A stretch of 64,000 nucleotides of DNA from Actinomycetes bacterium (GCA_025358125.1 JANYKS010000007.1:62001-126000); one strand, 5' to 3'; shown: positions 16,581 to 25,309, counted from the stretch's first letter. Numbers and translations: made by a program. The notes: generated from the letters alone by a model not told the origin.

Positions 16581-17015
16581 TCACGATTCGGATCGAACCT
16601 TGAGCTCGCGGACCGTGTTGAGGATGCGCTGCTCGGCGCGGCGTTTGACGAACCCGGGGAGCGGGACGAGGAGTTCGATCGCGAGGTCGTAGCGAACCTC
16701 GACGCCACCGTCTGCGTTCTCGGCGAAGCTGTATGCACCGTCGATCGAGCGCATGATGTCGCCGCGCAGCATCTTCCAGCCGAGGACCTTGGGCGCCTCG
16801 GAGTAGTCGTAGCTGAGGGTGTAATGGGTGCTTCGTCCGAGTGCCGACGCGCGGAACTCGACCTCGACCGGACGACCATGCTCATCGCGGCTGCGCACGG
16901 TTGCTTGCTTGACGTCTTTGGCCCAATCGGGGTAGCTCTCGAAGTCCGAGGCGATGCCATACACCCTCTCCATCGGCGCGGAGATGGTGATGGTCTGGAA
17001 AGCGGTCTCAGCCAT
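16581..17015 (-). CDS. SRPBCC/START-like lipid-binding protein
   Basis: This 144-aa single-domain protein of the polyketide cyclase/START superfamily begins ITISAPMERVYGIASDFESYPDWA, summarised here as the family's APxexvwxvxxDfxxYPxW pattern. It probably has a hydrophobic ligand pocket. Its start overlaps the upstream membrane-protein gene by 8 bp. A similar gene, Rv2185c, lies close to pimB' in M. tuberculosis (from memory), so a link to phosphatidylinositol mannoside or lipid handling is plausible, not shown. Confidence 0.8.
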   Translation of the reverse strand: MAETAFQTITISAPMERVYGIASDFESYPDWAKDVKQATVRSRDEHGRPVEVEFRASALGRSTHYTLSYDYSEAPKVLGWKMLRGDIMRSIDGAYSFAENADGGVEVRYDLAIELLVPLPGFVKRRAEQRILNTVRELKVRSES

Positions 17016-17550
17016 GGGTTGAATTCTGCTCCATCTCGTCGTCGGAAACGGGGACGCTCTCCGAATTGGGTGCGGTTCCGCGCTCGCGCTGGGCGAACGT
17101 ACCGTGCTTGGCGCACCACAGGCCGTTCAGCCCGAGCCCGAACATCGGTACCAGGATTCCGAATGCGAGCGTCGATCCGGCTCGGCCGTCGGTGGTGTTG
17201 CGCGCGATCGCGGTGGTGAGCGCGACAACGGCTTGGACCGCGAGCGCGCCGTTCATCAACCGCTTGACCCGGACGTCGGTCGAGCCGCCAGCCAGGAAGT
17301 ACAGTTGGGCGACCGCGATGTCGTCGGTGCGGCTGCGCTGCACTGCTGTCCAGTAGCTCCACACGAACGCGAATACTCCGCTCGCGAAGAGTGCGAGCGC
17401 GACGACGACGCCGACGAGGCGGAGCGGGCTCGTGAACACCACCGAGGCCAACGTCGCGGACACCACGAAAAGCGCGGTGCCGATCAGGTCCGCGTGAACG
17501 ATGCTCGCTGAGGAGCCGCTGCCGACATGGCCTTCCATGGGGCCAATCAT
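17008..17550 (-). CDS. Four-helix membrane protein, unknown
   Basis: This 180-aa protein has four predicted transmembrane segments (about residues 20-40, 44-68, 100-118 and 125-145) and a charged cytoplasmic C-terminus. No named family is recognised. The 4-bp overlap with the mannosyltransferase gene and 8-bp overlap with the SRPBCC gene show translational coupling, so it probably works with them at the membrane. Confidence 0.75.
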   Translation of the reverse strand: MIGPMEGHVGSGSSASIVHADLIGTALFVVSATLASVVFTSPLRLVGVVVALALFASGVFAFVWSYWTAVQRSRTDDIAVAQLYFLAGGSTDVRVKRLMNGALAVQAVVALTTAIARNTTDGRAGSTLAFGILVPMFGLGLNGLWCAKHGTFAQRERGTAPNSESVPVSDDEMEQNSTHG

Positions 17551-18668
17551 GCCAGCGCACCCAGGGATTTCCCCAGCCGTTCAGCCAGCACGTCGTAGGA
17601 GAATTCGGTCACGGCCCGCTTGCGGGCGGCCGTGCCCATCGCCCGCCGGCGAGTTGGATCGTCGAGCAGTACCTCGAATGCTCTCGCTACCTCGCGGTGA
17701 TCGTCGGGATGACGGACCACGATGCCGGTCTCACCGTCAGCCACCGCCTCGGCCGCGCCGCCGGAGTCGCCGGCCACCTGCGGGATCCCGCACGCGGCCG
17801 CCTCGACGAACACGATCCCGAATCCCTCCTGCTCGAGCCCGCCCCAACGGTTGCGGCACAGCATCGCGTAGACATCGGAGCAGCCGTAGAGGCGGGGAAG
17901 GTCGCCGTTGCTCACCCTTCCGAGGAACCGCACCGGTGCATCGAGTTCGTGCGCGATCCGTTCGAGACGCCGCAGATCTCGACCGCCGCCGGCGATCGCG
18001 AGTACGAGCTTGGGCCGCGAACGCCTCAACGCCGCGGCCGCCCTGATCGCCGTGTCGAAACCCTTGCGCGGCACGAGCCTGCTGATGCTGACGATCAACT
18101 CGGAATCGACCGGAAAACCGAAGTGCAGCCGTGCCTGATCACGCTCGTCGTTCGTCAGCGGATGGAAGCGTTCCGTGTCGACGCCGGGGGCAACGATGGT
18201 GATCGGCAGCTTCCTGCCGGCGGCATGCTCGGCCTCCGCCGCCGGATAGCCGCCGGCCGCAACGATGTGGCGCGCCCGTCTCAGCACGTACGAGAGCGTC
18301 TGCTTGCTGCCCGGGAGCCGGCCGGGCACGGTGACCTCCGCGCCGTGGAGCACGACGTCGTACGGCAGCTTCAACGATGGCCCGATCAGGCCGAGTGGCA
18401 GCGCCGGGTCGAGCACGACCAGATCCGCTCCGAAGTCGCTCGCCATGGCATCGATCCGTCGGACCATCAGCGGATGCGGCAAGAGCACCGGCTCGCGCAC
18501 CCGCTCGATTCGGTACGCCTGGGCGGCATCGAACGCCGCCGTGCCTGCGTACGGGCTGGTCAGCACGGCGAACGAATCTGGCGGGAGCCGCCGCCACCAT
18601 TCCCAGAGCAGCGACTGGATCCCGCCGATCTTGGGCGGGAAGTCGTTCGTCACGAGCAGATGTTTCAT
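17547..18668 (-). CDS. pimB: GT4 mannosyltransferase, PimB'-like
   Basis: This 373-aa GT-B glycosyltransferase of family 4 begins HLLVTNDFPPKIGGIQ. The C-terminal donor domain contains VSRLVPRKGFD and the E-x7-E type motif EGFGIVFVEAAACGIP. The closest characterised family is the GDP-mannose-dependent PimB', which adds the second mannose to phosphatidylinositol monomannoside at the inner face of the membrane. The ATG overlaps the queG stop by 4 bp. Specificity cannot be read with certainty, but the nearby polyprenol-mannose synthase and inositol phosphatase favour mannolipid synthesis. Confidence 0.82.
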   Translation of the reverse strand: MKHLLVTNDFPPKIGGIQSLLWEWWRRLPPDSFAVLTSPYAGTAAFDAAQAYRIERVREPVLLPHPLMVRRIDAMASDFGADLVVLDPALPLGLIGPSLKLPYDVVLHGAEVTVPGRLPGSKQTLSYVLRRARHIVAAGGYPAAEAEHAAGRKLPITIVAPGVDTERFHPLTNDERDQARLHFGFPVDSELIVSISRLVPRKGFDTAIRAAAALRRSRPKLVLAIAGGGRDLRRLERIAHELDAPVRFLGRVSNGDLPRLYGCSDVYAMLCRNRWGGLEQEGFGIVFVEAAACGIPQVAGDSGGAAEAVADGETGIVVRHPDDHREVARAFEVLLDDPTRRRAMGTAARKRAVTEFSYDVLAERLGKSLGALA

Positions 18669-19780
18669 GAGCGCACCGACTCGAGCTCGTCGGCAACGAT
18701 CGGATCGGCGTCTGTGGCGGGGAGCATGTGATAACAGCCGAGCTGAGCAGCTGCCCACACGGCGTGGGCACGCAGCATCGGCTCGCCGTGCTCAAGGTAG
18801 CGGGCAAGCAGCACCACAACTCGGGCATCGTCGGCACTGCCGGCGTTGCCGAGCGCGATGAGCGCGTTGCGGCGGAGCCAGATCGGGTTGCGATCGGCCA
18901 GGTACCACCGCCCGTATGACTGCAGCAGTTCGTCGTCGGTCGCTTCGAGTAACTCCACCAGCGAGACGTACGCCTGGACGTGCCTGGACTCGTTGACCGG
19001 TTTGCGCCGCTCGAACCGGACCGTCGGCGGGCATACCACCTGGCATTCGTCGCAGCCGTAGATGCGATTGCCGAGCGCAACCCGGAACTGGCGGGGGAAG
19101 ACGCCGGGCCGTTGCAACAGCCACGCGAGACAGCGCCCAGCGTCGACGACGCCGGGCGCGACGATGGCGGCCGTCGGGCATCCGTCGATGCAACGCCGGC
19201 AGGTGCCGCAGCCGTCGGCGACGGGTTCGAGCGCGACCGGCAACGGCGCGTCGGTGATGACGGAACCGAGGACGAAGAAGCTGCCGGACCCCGGTAACAA
19301 CACGTTCGCGTTCTTGCCGAACCAGCCGAGCCCGGCCAACCACGCTGCTTCGCGGTCAACCACCGAATTATCATCGGCGAAAGCAACGGCCCTGTACCCG
19401 TCTGCCCGCAACTTGCTGACGATGTTCTGCAGCCCGAACCGGAGCGGCTCGTAGTGATCCACCCAGGCGTAACGGGCAACCGACGCGTACGGTCCTTCCG
19501 GTAGCGGTGGTTCCGCGAGCACGTAACTGCGGGCGGCCACCACCATCGCCTTCGCTCCGCCGACAGCGCGCATCGGGTCCGTCGAGCGATTCGGATTGCG
19601 GTAGGTGAACTCCATCGAGTCACTGAGCCCGGCCTGCTTGCGCGAGACGAGCGCGTCGCGCGCCCGCTCCATCACCGCAGCCGGCGCGATGCCGATGTGG
19701 TCGAGCCCGCATCGCCGACCGAGGGCGTGCAGCGACGCCACATAACCGGCGTCGATGGGTTCAGGCTGTCGCTTCTGCAC
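18665..19780 (-). CDS. queG: Epoxyqueuosine reductase
   Basis: This 371-aa cobalamin and iron-sulfur enzyme reduces epoxyqueuosine to queuosine in tRNA, the last step of queuosine synthesis. It has the N-terminal substrate domain (GLDHIGIAP), RYAWVDHYEPL, two ferredoxin-type clusters (CGTCRRCIDGCP and CDECQVVCP) and C-terminal HEAT-like helices (RRNALIALGNAG). The GTG start gives a normal N-terminus and overlaps the upstream 66-aa gene by 20 bp. No other queuosine gene is in the window. Confidence 0.9.
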   Translation of the reverse strand: MQKRQPEPIDAGYVASLHALGRRCGLDHIGIAPAAVMERARDALVSRKQAGLSDSMEFTYRNPNRSTDPMRAVGGAKAMVVAARSYVLAEPPLPEGPYASVARYAWVDHYEPLRFGLQNIVSKLRADGYRAVAFADDNSVVDREAAWLAGLGWFGKNANVLLPGSGSFFVLGSVITDAPLPVALEPVADGCGTCRRCIDGCPTAAIVAPGVVDAGRCLAWLLQRPGVFPRQFRVALGNRIYGCDECQVVCPPTVRFERRKPVNESRHVQAYVSLVELLEATDDELLQSYGRWYLADRNPIWLRRNALIALGNAGSADDARVVVLLARYLEHGEPMLRAHAVWAAAQLGCYHMLPATDADPIVADELESVRS

Positions 19781-19961
19781 GATGGCGAAGCGTAGGCACC
19801 AAACCGGCGTCAGCAAACCAACGCACCACACGCTGTTCGGCAAGGTCGAACACGACGGCCGAGTCATCGCGGCGGTCGCACAGGAAGGTGACCACGCAAT
19901 CGGCACACGTGGTCGTGGCCCGCATGATGCAATTGTCGCAGTTGATGGTGATGTTGTTCAT
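19761..19961 (-). CDS. 66-aa cysteine-cluster protein
   Basis: This is a small protein starting MNNITINCDNC. Five cysteines (8, 11, 19, 22, 28) form C-x2-C-x7-C-x2-C-x5-C, suited to a zinc ribbon or Fe-S site. A hydrophilic tail follows with FDLAEQRVVRWFADAG. Its 3' end overlaps the queG start by 20 bp and a purine-rich GTGGAGACACGA precedes the ATG, so it heads the operon. I do not recognise the family. The overlap suggests a role linked to QueG or regulation of its translation. Confidence 0.65.
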   Translation of the reverse strand: MNNITINCDNCIMRATTTCADCVVTFLCDRRDDSAVVFDLAEQRVVRWFADAGLVPTLRHRAEATA

Positions 19962-20111
19962 TCGTGTCTCCACTCGGTGATCCGGGACTCCACCCGACGC
20001 CACGATGGCAGAGGCCTGTGACAAAGTTCCCGGCAACCCGGGCTCGCGCAGCGTTTCTCAGTAGGGCGAGACGGTGGGCGCGGTCCTTCTGGTCTCGTTC
20101 CGCTCGGTCTG

Positions 20112-20138
20112 CCCGTGCGATCGTGGCCCGGGCGCGGG
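20112..20138 (-). terminator. Duplicated hairpin, copy 1
   Basis: This is the same stem as copy 2 (7 bp, 13-nt loop) but with one stem position changed, giving an A-C mismatch in minus-strand RNA and a tolerated G-U in plus-strand RNA. No T tract follows, so intrinsic termination is uncertain. Confidence 0.35.
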
Positions 20139-20184
20139 ATCAGACAGGCAGTGACCGGCGTCGACGTGACCACGTGACGGTCTG

Positions 20185-20211
20185 CCCGCGCGATCGTGGC
20201 CCGGGCGCGGG
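20185..20211 (-). terminator. Hairpin after NYN gene, copy 2
   Basis: CCCGCGC pairs with GCGCGGG around a 13-nt loop, beginning one nucleotide past the NYN gene stop. It is a plausible terminator or RNA-stabilising hairpin; no T tract follows. Confidence 0.45.
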
Positions 20212-20212
20212 A

Positions 20213-21658
20213 TCAGACAGGCAGTGACCGGCCGGCGACGGCAAGCATCATGTCCGAGGACACCACGTTGGCTCCGGCACTGCGTACGTCGACGACGATG
20301 GCCTGATCGTTGGTCACGACGACCACCGGGGTGCGCGACGGGAGCGCCGCGACCTCGTCGCGGATGACGTCGTCAGCGCTCACCCCCGCCGCTGAGTACT
20401 GGACCCGGATCAGCCTTCGCCCGGATGAAGACCCGACGACGTCGCCACCATCGAAAACCACCCGAATGTCGATGCCGAAGCGGCGCACGACGTCTTCGAG
20501 GAGGCCGATGCCCCGTTCGCGTTGGTCGATCAGTTCGAGCTGCGGCCAGGCGAGCTTGGCGACGTTGTAGCCGTCGACCACCACCACGGCATTTGGTGTC
20601 CGCAGCAGATGGGACGCCGCGGCGACCGAATCCCCGTGGATGCCTCCTGGGATCGCGATCGGCTTGCGCCTTGCCGGCCGATGACCCGGTTGCTTCGGCT
20701 CGACGGTGCTGGTCGCGGTTGGCGTGGTCAGTGCCGCGCCAGCCGCCGCGAGGGCCGCCGAGAGGTCGCGAGTCGCGAGGGCCGCCTGCTGGAGGGCGCG
20801 AGCGGCCGCTACGTTCGTCTCGATCACAGGGCGTGCGGGCGCGGCCGTGGGGACGGGTAGGGGGACGTCCCCGACAACACGACGAGCCAGCGCCTCGTCG
20901 CGCGTCTGCTCGGCAGAGCGAACCCGCTCCTCGGCTGCAGCGGCGACGGCGACGGCTCCCTCGGCGCGGGCAAGTTCGATGTCGAGTTTGCTCCGCAGCT
21001 TGTCGACCTCGCGGCGTAGACCGACGATCTCGTTGCGCAGAGACGCCGTCTGTGATGCGGCGGATTGCGCCTTCGTTTCTGCCTTCTCGCGCCGCATCTG
21101 TTCACGAGCGAGGCTGTCGTGGTGCCCGATCAGTTCGGCCTGGGTGCGGGCAGCCACCTGCTCGGCCGCCTCGCGGCGGCGCTCGGCCTTGCGCAGGGCC
21201 GCCACGACCGACACAACTTCGGCCTCATCTTTCGCTTCGCGATGGAGGGCAAGCACCCGCGCCTCCCAACCGTCGTGGCGCTGAAGCCATTCGACGCCGA
21301 GCGCGTCGACCAATTCGGTCGCTGCGACGACAGCCAATCGATCACGGAAACCCTCGTCGGCGACAACCGTCCGGCGGACCATCGGGAGGGACGTGCGATC
21401 GAGGCGATCGAACTTGAAGAAGGTCTTGAGAGCGGCCGGATACGCCAGCGGAGGGCGGAGTTTCTGACCGGCGGCAGCGATCCCGATGGCGAACTCCAAC
21501 ACCGAGCGCAACGCGGTGTCGGGCAATCCGGCAACGTCGACAGCCCTCGGCGCGGCCTCGACGCCGGTACCATCTGCCGGGTCGTCCAGCGGGTCATCCA
21601 GCGGGTCATCTCGCTGGTCATCGGTCATGACGCCGTCTTCGTTCTCGGCCGCGCTCAT
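20213..21658 (-). CDS. YacP-like NYN-domain nuclease with coiled coil
   Basis: This is a 481-aa protein. The acidic N-terminus (DDPLDDPLDDP) leads to an alpha-helical domain (about 40-150) and a long Ala/Glu/Arg-rich coiled coil (about 150-260). A linker rich in Ala/Thr/Pro follows, then a C-terminal NYN (PIN-like) domain (about 355-481). NYN acidic residues are seen in VDGYN, VFDGGDVVG, SADDVIRDEV and VVTND. In Bacillus, YacP/Rae1 cleaves ribosome-associated mRNA, and a ribonuclease role is likely here. The start is supported by a TACGCT hexamer 6 nt upstream. Confidence 0.84.
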   Translation of the reverse strand: MSAAENEDGVMTDDQRDDPLDDPLDDPADGTGVEAAPRAVDVAGLPDTALRSVLEFAIGIAAAGQKLRPPLAYPAALKTFFKFDRLDRTSLPMVRRTVVADEGFRDRLAVVAATELVDALGVEWLQRHDGWEARVLALHREAKDEAEVVSVVAALRKAERRREAAEQVAARTQAELIGHHDSLAREQMRREKAETKAQSAASQTASLRNEIVGLRREVDKLRSKLDIELARAEGAVAVAAAAEERVRSAEQTRDEALARRVVGDVPLPVPTAAPARPVIETNVAAARALQQAALATRDLSAALAAAGAALTTPTATSTVEPKQPGHRPARRKPIAIPGGIHGDSVAAASHLLRTPNAVVVVDGYNVAKLAWPQLELIDQRERGIGLLEDVVRRFGIDIRVVFDGGDVVGSSSGRRLIRVQYSAAGVSADDVIRDEVAALPSRTPVVVVTNDQAIVVDVRSAGANVVSSDMMLAVAGRSLPV

Positions 21659-21664
21659 CGCCCA

Positions 21665-21670
21665 AGCGTA
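21665..21670 (-). promoter_or_regulatory. -10 hexamer TACGCT, leaderless
   Basis: On the minus strand TACGCT ends exactly 6 nt before the ATG of the NYN-domain gene. Confidence 0.55.
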
Positions 21671-21734
21671 CCCAACCCATCAGGCATCACCCGGGACTTG
21701 ACAGCGAACGCGTGTTCGTGGTTGAGTGATATCG

Positions 21735-23387
21735 ATGCAACGTACGTTCGATGACCTCGGCAGGCCCCTCAGCGACGTCACGTTCTGCGTGATCGACCTC
21801 GAGACCACGGGTGGCGATCGCAACACTGACATGATCACCGAGATCGGTGCGATCAGGGTGCGCGCCGGGGTCGGGCTCGGCACGTTCCAGACCCTGATCA
21901 ATCCGGGCCGAGCGATCCCGCCCCTGATCACCGTGCTGACGGGCATCTCCGATTCGATGGTGTTCCCAGCCCCGCGCGTCGAGCACGTGCTGCCCTCCTT
22001 GCTGGAGTTCTGCCGCGATTCGGTAATCGTCGGCCACAACGCGCGATTCGATGTCGGCTTCCTCAACGCCGCGCTCGGCCGCTCGCAACGCCCTGCGCTG
22101 ACGAACATCGTCATCGACACGCTTGCCCTGGCGAGGCGGCTCGTCCGCGACGAAGTGCCGGACTGCCGGCTCGGAACGCTGTGCAGCCGCTTGCGCCTCG
22201 ATCATCAACCGAGCCACCGTGCGCTCGACGATGCACTCGCTACGGCCGATCTCCTCCATCTTCTGATCGAGCGGGCCGCGTCGTTCGGCGTCATGGGTCT
22301 CGACGATCTCCAGCTGCTCCCCAAGATCGGCGGGCACCCGCAGGTCGCCAAGCTCAAACTCACGAATCATCTGCCGCGCTCACCGGGTGTGTACATGTTT
22401 CACGATGCACGCGGGGAGGTGCTCTACGTCGGCAAGGCGACGAATCTTCGCCACAGGGTGCGCAGCTACTTCGCAAGCGACGACCGGCGCAAGATCGGCC
22501 CGATGCTGCGCGAGGCGCAACGGGTCAGCCATATCGAGACACCTGATCCGCTGACCGCCGGCGTACTCGAACTGCGCTATCTGCATCAGTTCACCCCTCG
22601 CTACAACAGGCAGGGCACAACGTGGGACCGCTACTGCTACGTGCGGCTCTCGCTCGAAGAGTCATGGCCGAGGCTGTCCATCGTCAAGGACCCGAAACCG
22701 TGCGGTCTGCATCTCGGCCCGCTGCCGTCGCGCGCGATGGCCGTTCTCGTCATCGAGGCGATCCAGTCCGTGGTGCCGCTGCGGCGGTGCACGGCGCGGC
22801 TCGGTCGCAACTACGTCGCTCCGGTCGGCAGCGCCCAATGCACTGCCGCGCAGCTCGGCATTGCCGAGTGCCCGTGTGCCGGCACCTCCGAGCCCGATCG
22901 GTACGCGTCGGCTGTCGACATGGTCGTCCGTGGTCTCGCCGGTGAACCAGATGTGCTGCTCGCTCCACTTCGCGAGCGCATGCTCAGGCTCGCCCGAGCC
23001 CACCGGTTCGAGGAGGCTGCGTCGGTACGCGACCGCGCCCAGGCGCTGTCGGGAGCGCTGCGCCGACAGCGGATGATCGATCATCTACGTCGCGCCCAAC
23101 AACTGGACCTGCACATCGGCAATGTGATGTTCGAGTTCGATCGCGGCCGCCTGATCGAGTCACGCATCGACGGAGCGCTATCGATGGGACTCACCCTGCC
23201 CCCTCCCGCTACCGCGCCGCTCGAGCAGCCACTTCCCCGCGGCGCCGTCGACGAAACGCTGTGCATCGCCCGCTATCTCGACGCCAACAGCCATCGAGTC
23301 GGCCTGCTGCGGTGCACCGGTGAGTGGGCCCAACCGCTGACCCGGCTCAGATCGTTCGAGCAGCAGCAGCAGCGCTCGGCTGCCTGA
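21735..23387 (+). CDS. DEDDh exonuclease fused to GIY-YIG nuclease
   Basis: This is a 550-aa two-nuclease protein. Residues of about 15-185 form a DnaQ-like 3'-5' exonuclease with VIDLETTGGD, VGHNARFDVGFL and HRALDDALAT, so all DEDDh metal residues are present. Residues of about 205-300 form a UvrC/Cho-like GIY-YIG domain (PGVYMFHD, VLYVGKATNLRHRV). The C-terminal half resembles UvrC outside its second nuclease, which is absent. M. tuberculosis Rv2191 has this architecture. A DNA-repair role is likely. A GTG three codons upstream is an alternative start. Confidence 0.87.
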   Translation: MQRTFDDLGRPLSDVTFCVIDLETTGGDRNTDMITEIGAIRVRAGVGLGTFQTLINPGRAIPPLITVLTGISDSMVFPAPRVEHVLPSLLEFCRDSVIVGHNARFDVGFLNAALGRSQRPALTNIVIDTLALARRLVRDEVPDCRLGTLCSRLRLDHQPSHRALDDALATADLLHLLIERAASFGVMGLDDLQLLPKIGGHPQVAKLKLTNHLPRSPGVYMFHDARGEVLYVGKATNLRHRVRSYFASDDRRKIGPMLREAQRVSHIETPDPLTAGVLELRYLHQFTPRYNRQGTTWDRYCYVRLSLEESWPRLSIVKDPKPCGLHLGPLPSRAMAVLVIEAIQSVVPLRRCTARLGRNYVAPVGSAQCTAAQLGIAECPCAGTSEPDRYASAVDMVVRGLAGEPDVLLAPLRERMLRLARAHRFEEAASVRDRAQALSGALRRQRMIDHLRRAQQLDLHIGNVMFEFDRGRLIESRIDGALSMGLTLPPPATAPLEQPLPRGAVDETLCIARYLDANSHRVGLLRCTGEWAQPLTRLRSFEQQQQRSAA

Positions 23388-23402
23388 TGCTGCCGGCGCC
23401 GC

Positions 23403-24242
23403 TCAAGGGCCTTCGACCGTCGCCCCGCCGTGATCGATACGGAGCACCTTCGTGCGGCCGTCGCCCGGCAGTGAAGCGGCGAGCCCCTTGGCCAGCTCCA
23501 CCGGGCACAGAGCTGCAACTGTCGGTCCTGAACCGGACAGCCACGCGCACCACGCCCCTGCGCCGAGCGCAGCGGTGTAAGCCGCCAGCGAAGCAGGCGA
23601 CGCCTCGAACCGGCTCGGCTGATGAATGCGATCCTCTGTGGCGTGGCGCAATGCCCCGACATCGCCCGATGCGAGCGCGGCTACGAGGAACGCCGACCGG
23701 CCGATGTTGAACACGGCGTCACTCAGCGCGACCGTCGAGCCGAGCCGACCACGGCTGTGGTCTGTACGGGTTGTGGAGGGGGGCACCCAGACGACGACGG
23801 CCGGGTCGAATTGGAGCGGCACGCGGATCGATCGATCGCCGGTCGTGACCACTACACCACCGAGAAGCGCGGCTGCCGCGTTGTCGGCGTGGCCCTCCAA
23901 CGCAGTGGCGTGATGGATGATCTCGTCAGCATGAGTAGTAGGGGCGTCGTGGCCGTCACCGCGCTGGGCGCAGGCGACGAGTAGACCGCCGACGCGGACC
24001 GCCGCGCTGTAACCGAGCCCACGCCCCATCGGAATCGGCGATCGGACCCACAGCCGGCCCTCGCCACCGAGTCGGCGGAACGCGACCGTCGCGAGGTGAT
24101 GTTCGTCGGCCGCGTGGGCGCCTTCGGGAAGCGGTTGATCGGCCTCGACCAGACCGACCTCGGCCCACAGCGACAGGGCGACACCGAGCGCGTCGAACCC
24201 CGGACCCATGTTGGCCGAAGTCGCGGGAACCCGGGCGATCAT
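23403..24242 (-). CDS. thrB: Homoserine kinase
   Basis: This 279-aa GHMP kinase phosphorylates homoserine in threonine synthesis. Motif 1 is VPATSANMGPGFDALG, motif 2 is PMGRGLGYSAA and motif 3 is WLSGSGPTVAAL. Motif 2 has Tyr78 where GLGSSAA is usual, a change next to the ATP phosphate loop. The ATG overlaps the trpD stop by 4 bp, so thrB is translated behind trpD, a cross-pathway pairing of amino acid genes. Threonine synthase is not in the window. Confidence 0.88.
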   Translation of the reverse strand: MIARVPATSANMGPGFDALGVALSLWAEVGLVEADQPLPEGAHAADEHHLATVAFRRLGGEGRLWVRSPIPMGRGLGYSAAVRVGGLLVACAQRGDGHDAPTTHADEIIHHATALEGHADNAAAALLGGVVVTTGDRSIRVPLQFDPAVVVWVPPSTTRTDHSRGRLGSTVALSDAVFNIGRSAFLVAALASGDVGALRHATEDRIHQPSRFEASPASLAAYTAALGAGAWCAWLSGSGPTVAALCPVELAKGLAASLPGDGRTKVLRIDHGGATVEGP

Positions 24243-25303
24243 GCGCCGAGCGCTGCGGCGGCGGCACCCTGGGACACTTCGACGAGGGCATCTAGTGCCA
24301 GCGCCGCCCGCCCGCTGTCGATCGATTCGGCCGCCAGCACGAGACCGTGTGCGAGATCGCCTGCGATGCCAGATACGACGAGGCCCGCGCCGGCATTGAG
24401 CACAACGATGTCGCGGTGCGGCCCGTGATCGCCGGCGAGAACGCGACGCACGACCTCGGCGTTCTGTGCCGGATTGCCACCAACGAGCTCGTCCGGAATC
24501 GCAGGTGCGATACCGTGCGCGACCGGATCGACCTCGAACGTACTGACCTCTCCGTTGTCGAGCGAGAGCACGGTCGAGGTCCCGGTTGTCGTCAGTTCGT
24601 CGAGACCACCGCCGTGCACGATCCACGCCTTGACCGAGCCATGGATCCGCAACGAGGCGAGCATCCGCTCGGCGTAGGCGGGATTGGCAACGCCGATCAG
24701 TTGGCGGCGGACACGGCCGGGATTGGCCATCGGCCCGAGCAGATTGAAAACCGTGGGGACACCGATTTCGCGTCGCGAAAGCGCTGCGAACCGGAACGCC
24801 GGATGGAACGTGGCGGCCAGGCAGAATCCGATCCGCGCCTCCTCGACGCACCGCACGACGCCCTCTGGCGGGAGTTCGATCGCCACGCCGAGGGCCTCCA
24901 ACACATCAGCCGCACCGCATTGCGACGAGGCAGCACGCGCGCCATGCTTGCACACTGGTACGCCAGCGCCGGCGACCACTATCGCCGCCATCGTCGAGAC
25001 GTTGACCGAGTGGCTGCGATCTCCTCCGGTGCCGACGATGTCGACCGCCCGCTCGCGCAGATCGTCGCCGAGCGGTACGATCGTTGCGGCCGCGAGCACC
25101 GCGTCGAGCAGACCGGACAGTTCCTCGCCCGTCTCGCCCTTGGCGCGGAGCGCGACCACGAAACCAATCAACTGGGCAGGCGTCGCGTCGCCGGACAAGA
25201 TGGTGGCCATCGCCTCTCGGGCGGCGGCCGCGGGCAGATCCTGGCGGTCGAGCAGTTGTGTCAACAGCGCGGGCCAGCCACCGAGTTCATCGAAATGGGA
25301 CAC
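24239..25303 (-). CDS. trpD: Anthranilate phosphoribosyltransferase
   Basis: This 354-aa enzyme joins anthranilate and PRPP in tryptophan synthesis. PRPP and Mg motifs are present: VDIVGTGGD near residue 90, NVSTMAA, KHGARAASSQCGAADVLEALG (family KHGNRxxSSxxGSAD) and FNLLGPMANP. The GTG start lies 6 nt after a TAGTCT hexamer. No other trp gene is adjacent. Isolation of trpD near a DEDDh/GIY-YIG gene recalls Rv2191-Rv2192c of M. tuberculosis. Confidence 0.92.
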   Translation of the reverse strand: MSHFDELGGWPALLTQLLDRQDLPAAAAREAMATILSGDATPAQLIGFVVALRAKGETGEELSGLLDAVLAAATIVPLGDDLRERAVDIVGTGGDRSHSVNVSTMAAIVVAGAGVPVCKHGARAASSQCGAADVLEALGVAIELPPEGVVRCVEEARIGFCLAATFHPAFRFAALSRREIGVPTVFNLLGPMANPGRVRRQLIGVANPAYAERMLASLRIHGSVKAWIVHGGGLDELTTTGTSTVLSLDNGEVSTFEVDPVAHGIAPAIPDELVGGNPAQNAEVVRRVLAGDHGPHRDIVVLNAGAGLVVSGIAGDLAHGLVLAAESIDSGRAALALDALVEVSQGAAAAALGA

Positions 25304-25309
25304 GCCGTC

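Larger units (their letters stand above)
20105..20231. repeat. 54-bp direct repeat, period 73 bp
   Basis: Copies at 20105-20158 and 20178-20231 differ at one base (T against C at position 12) and are separated by 19 bp. The second copy includes the last six codons and stop of the NYN-domain gene plus the hairpin just after it. The first copy is a downstream duplicate of the same gene end. This looks like a local tandem duplication. Confidence 0.9.

Noticed and set aside
20105-20231. Possible insertion-sequence ends or attachment-site duplication
   Set aside because: The repeats are direct, include a gene end, enclose only 19 bp and have no transposase or integrase nearby. A local tandem duplication explains them better.
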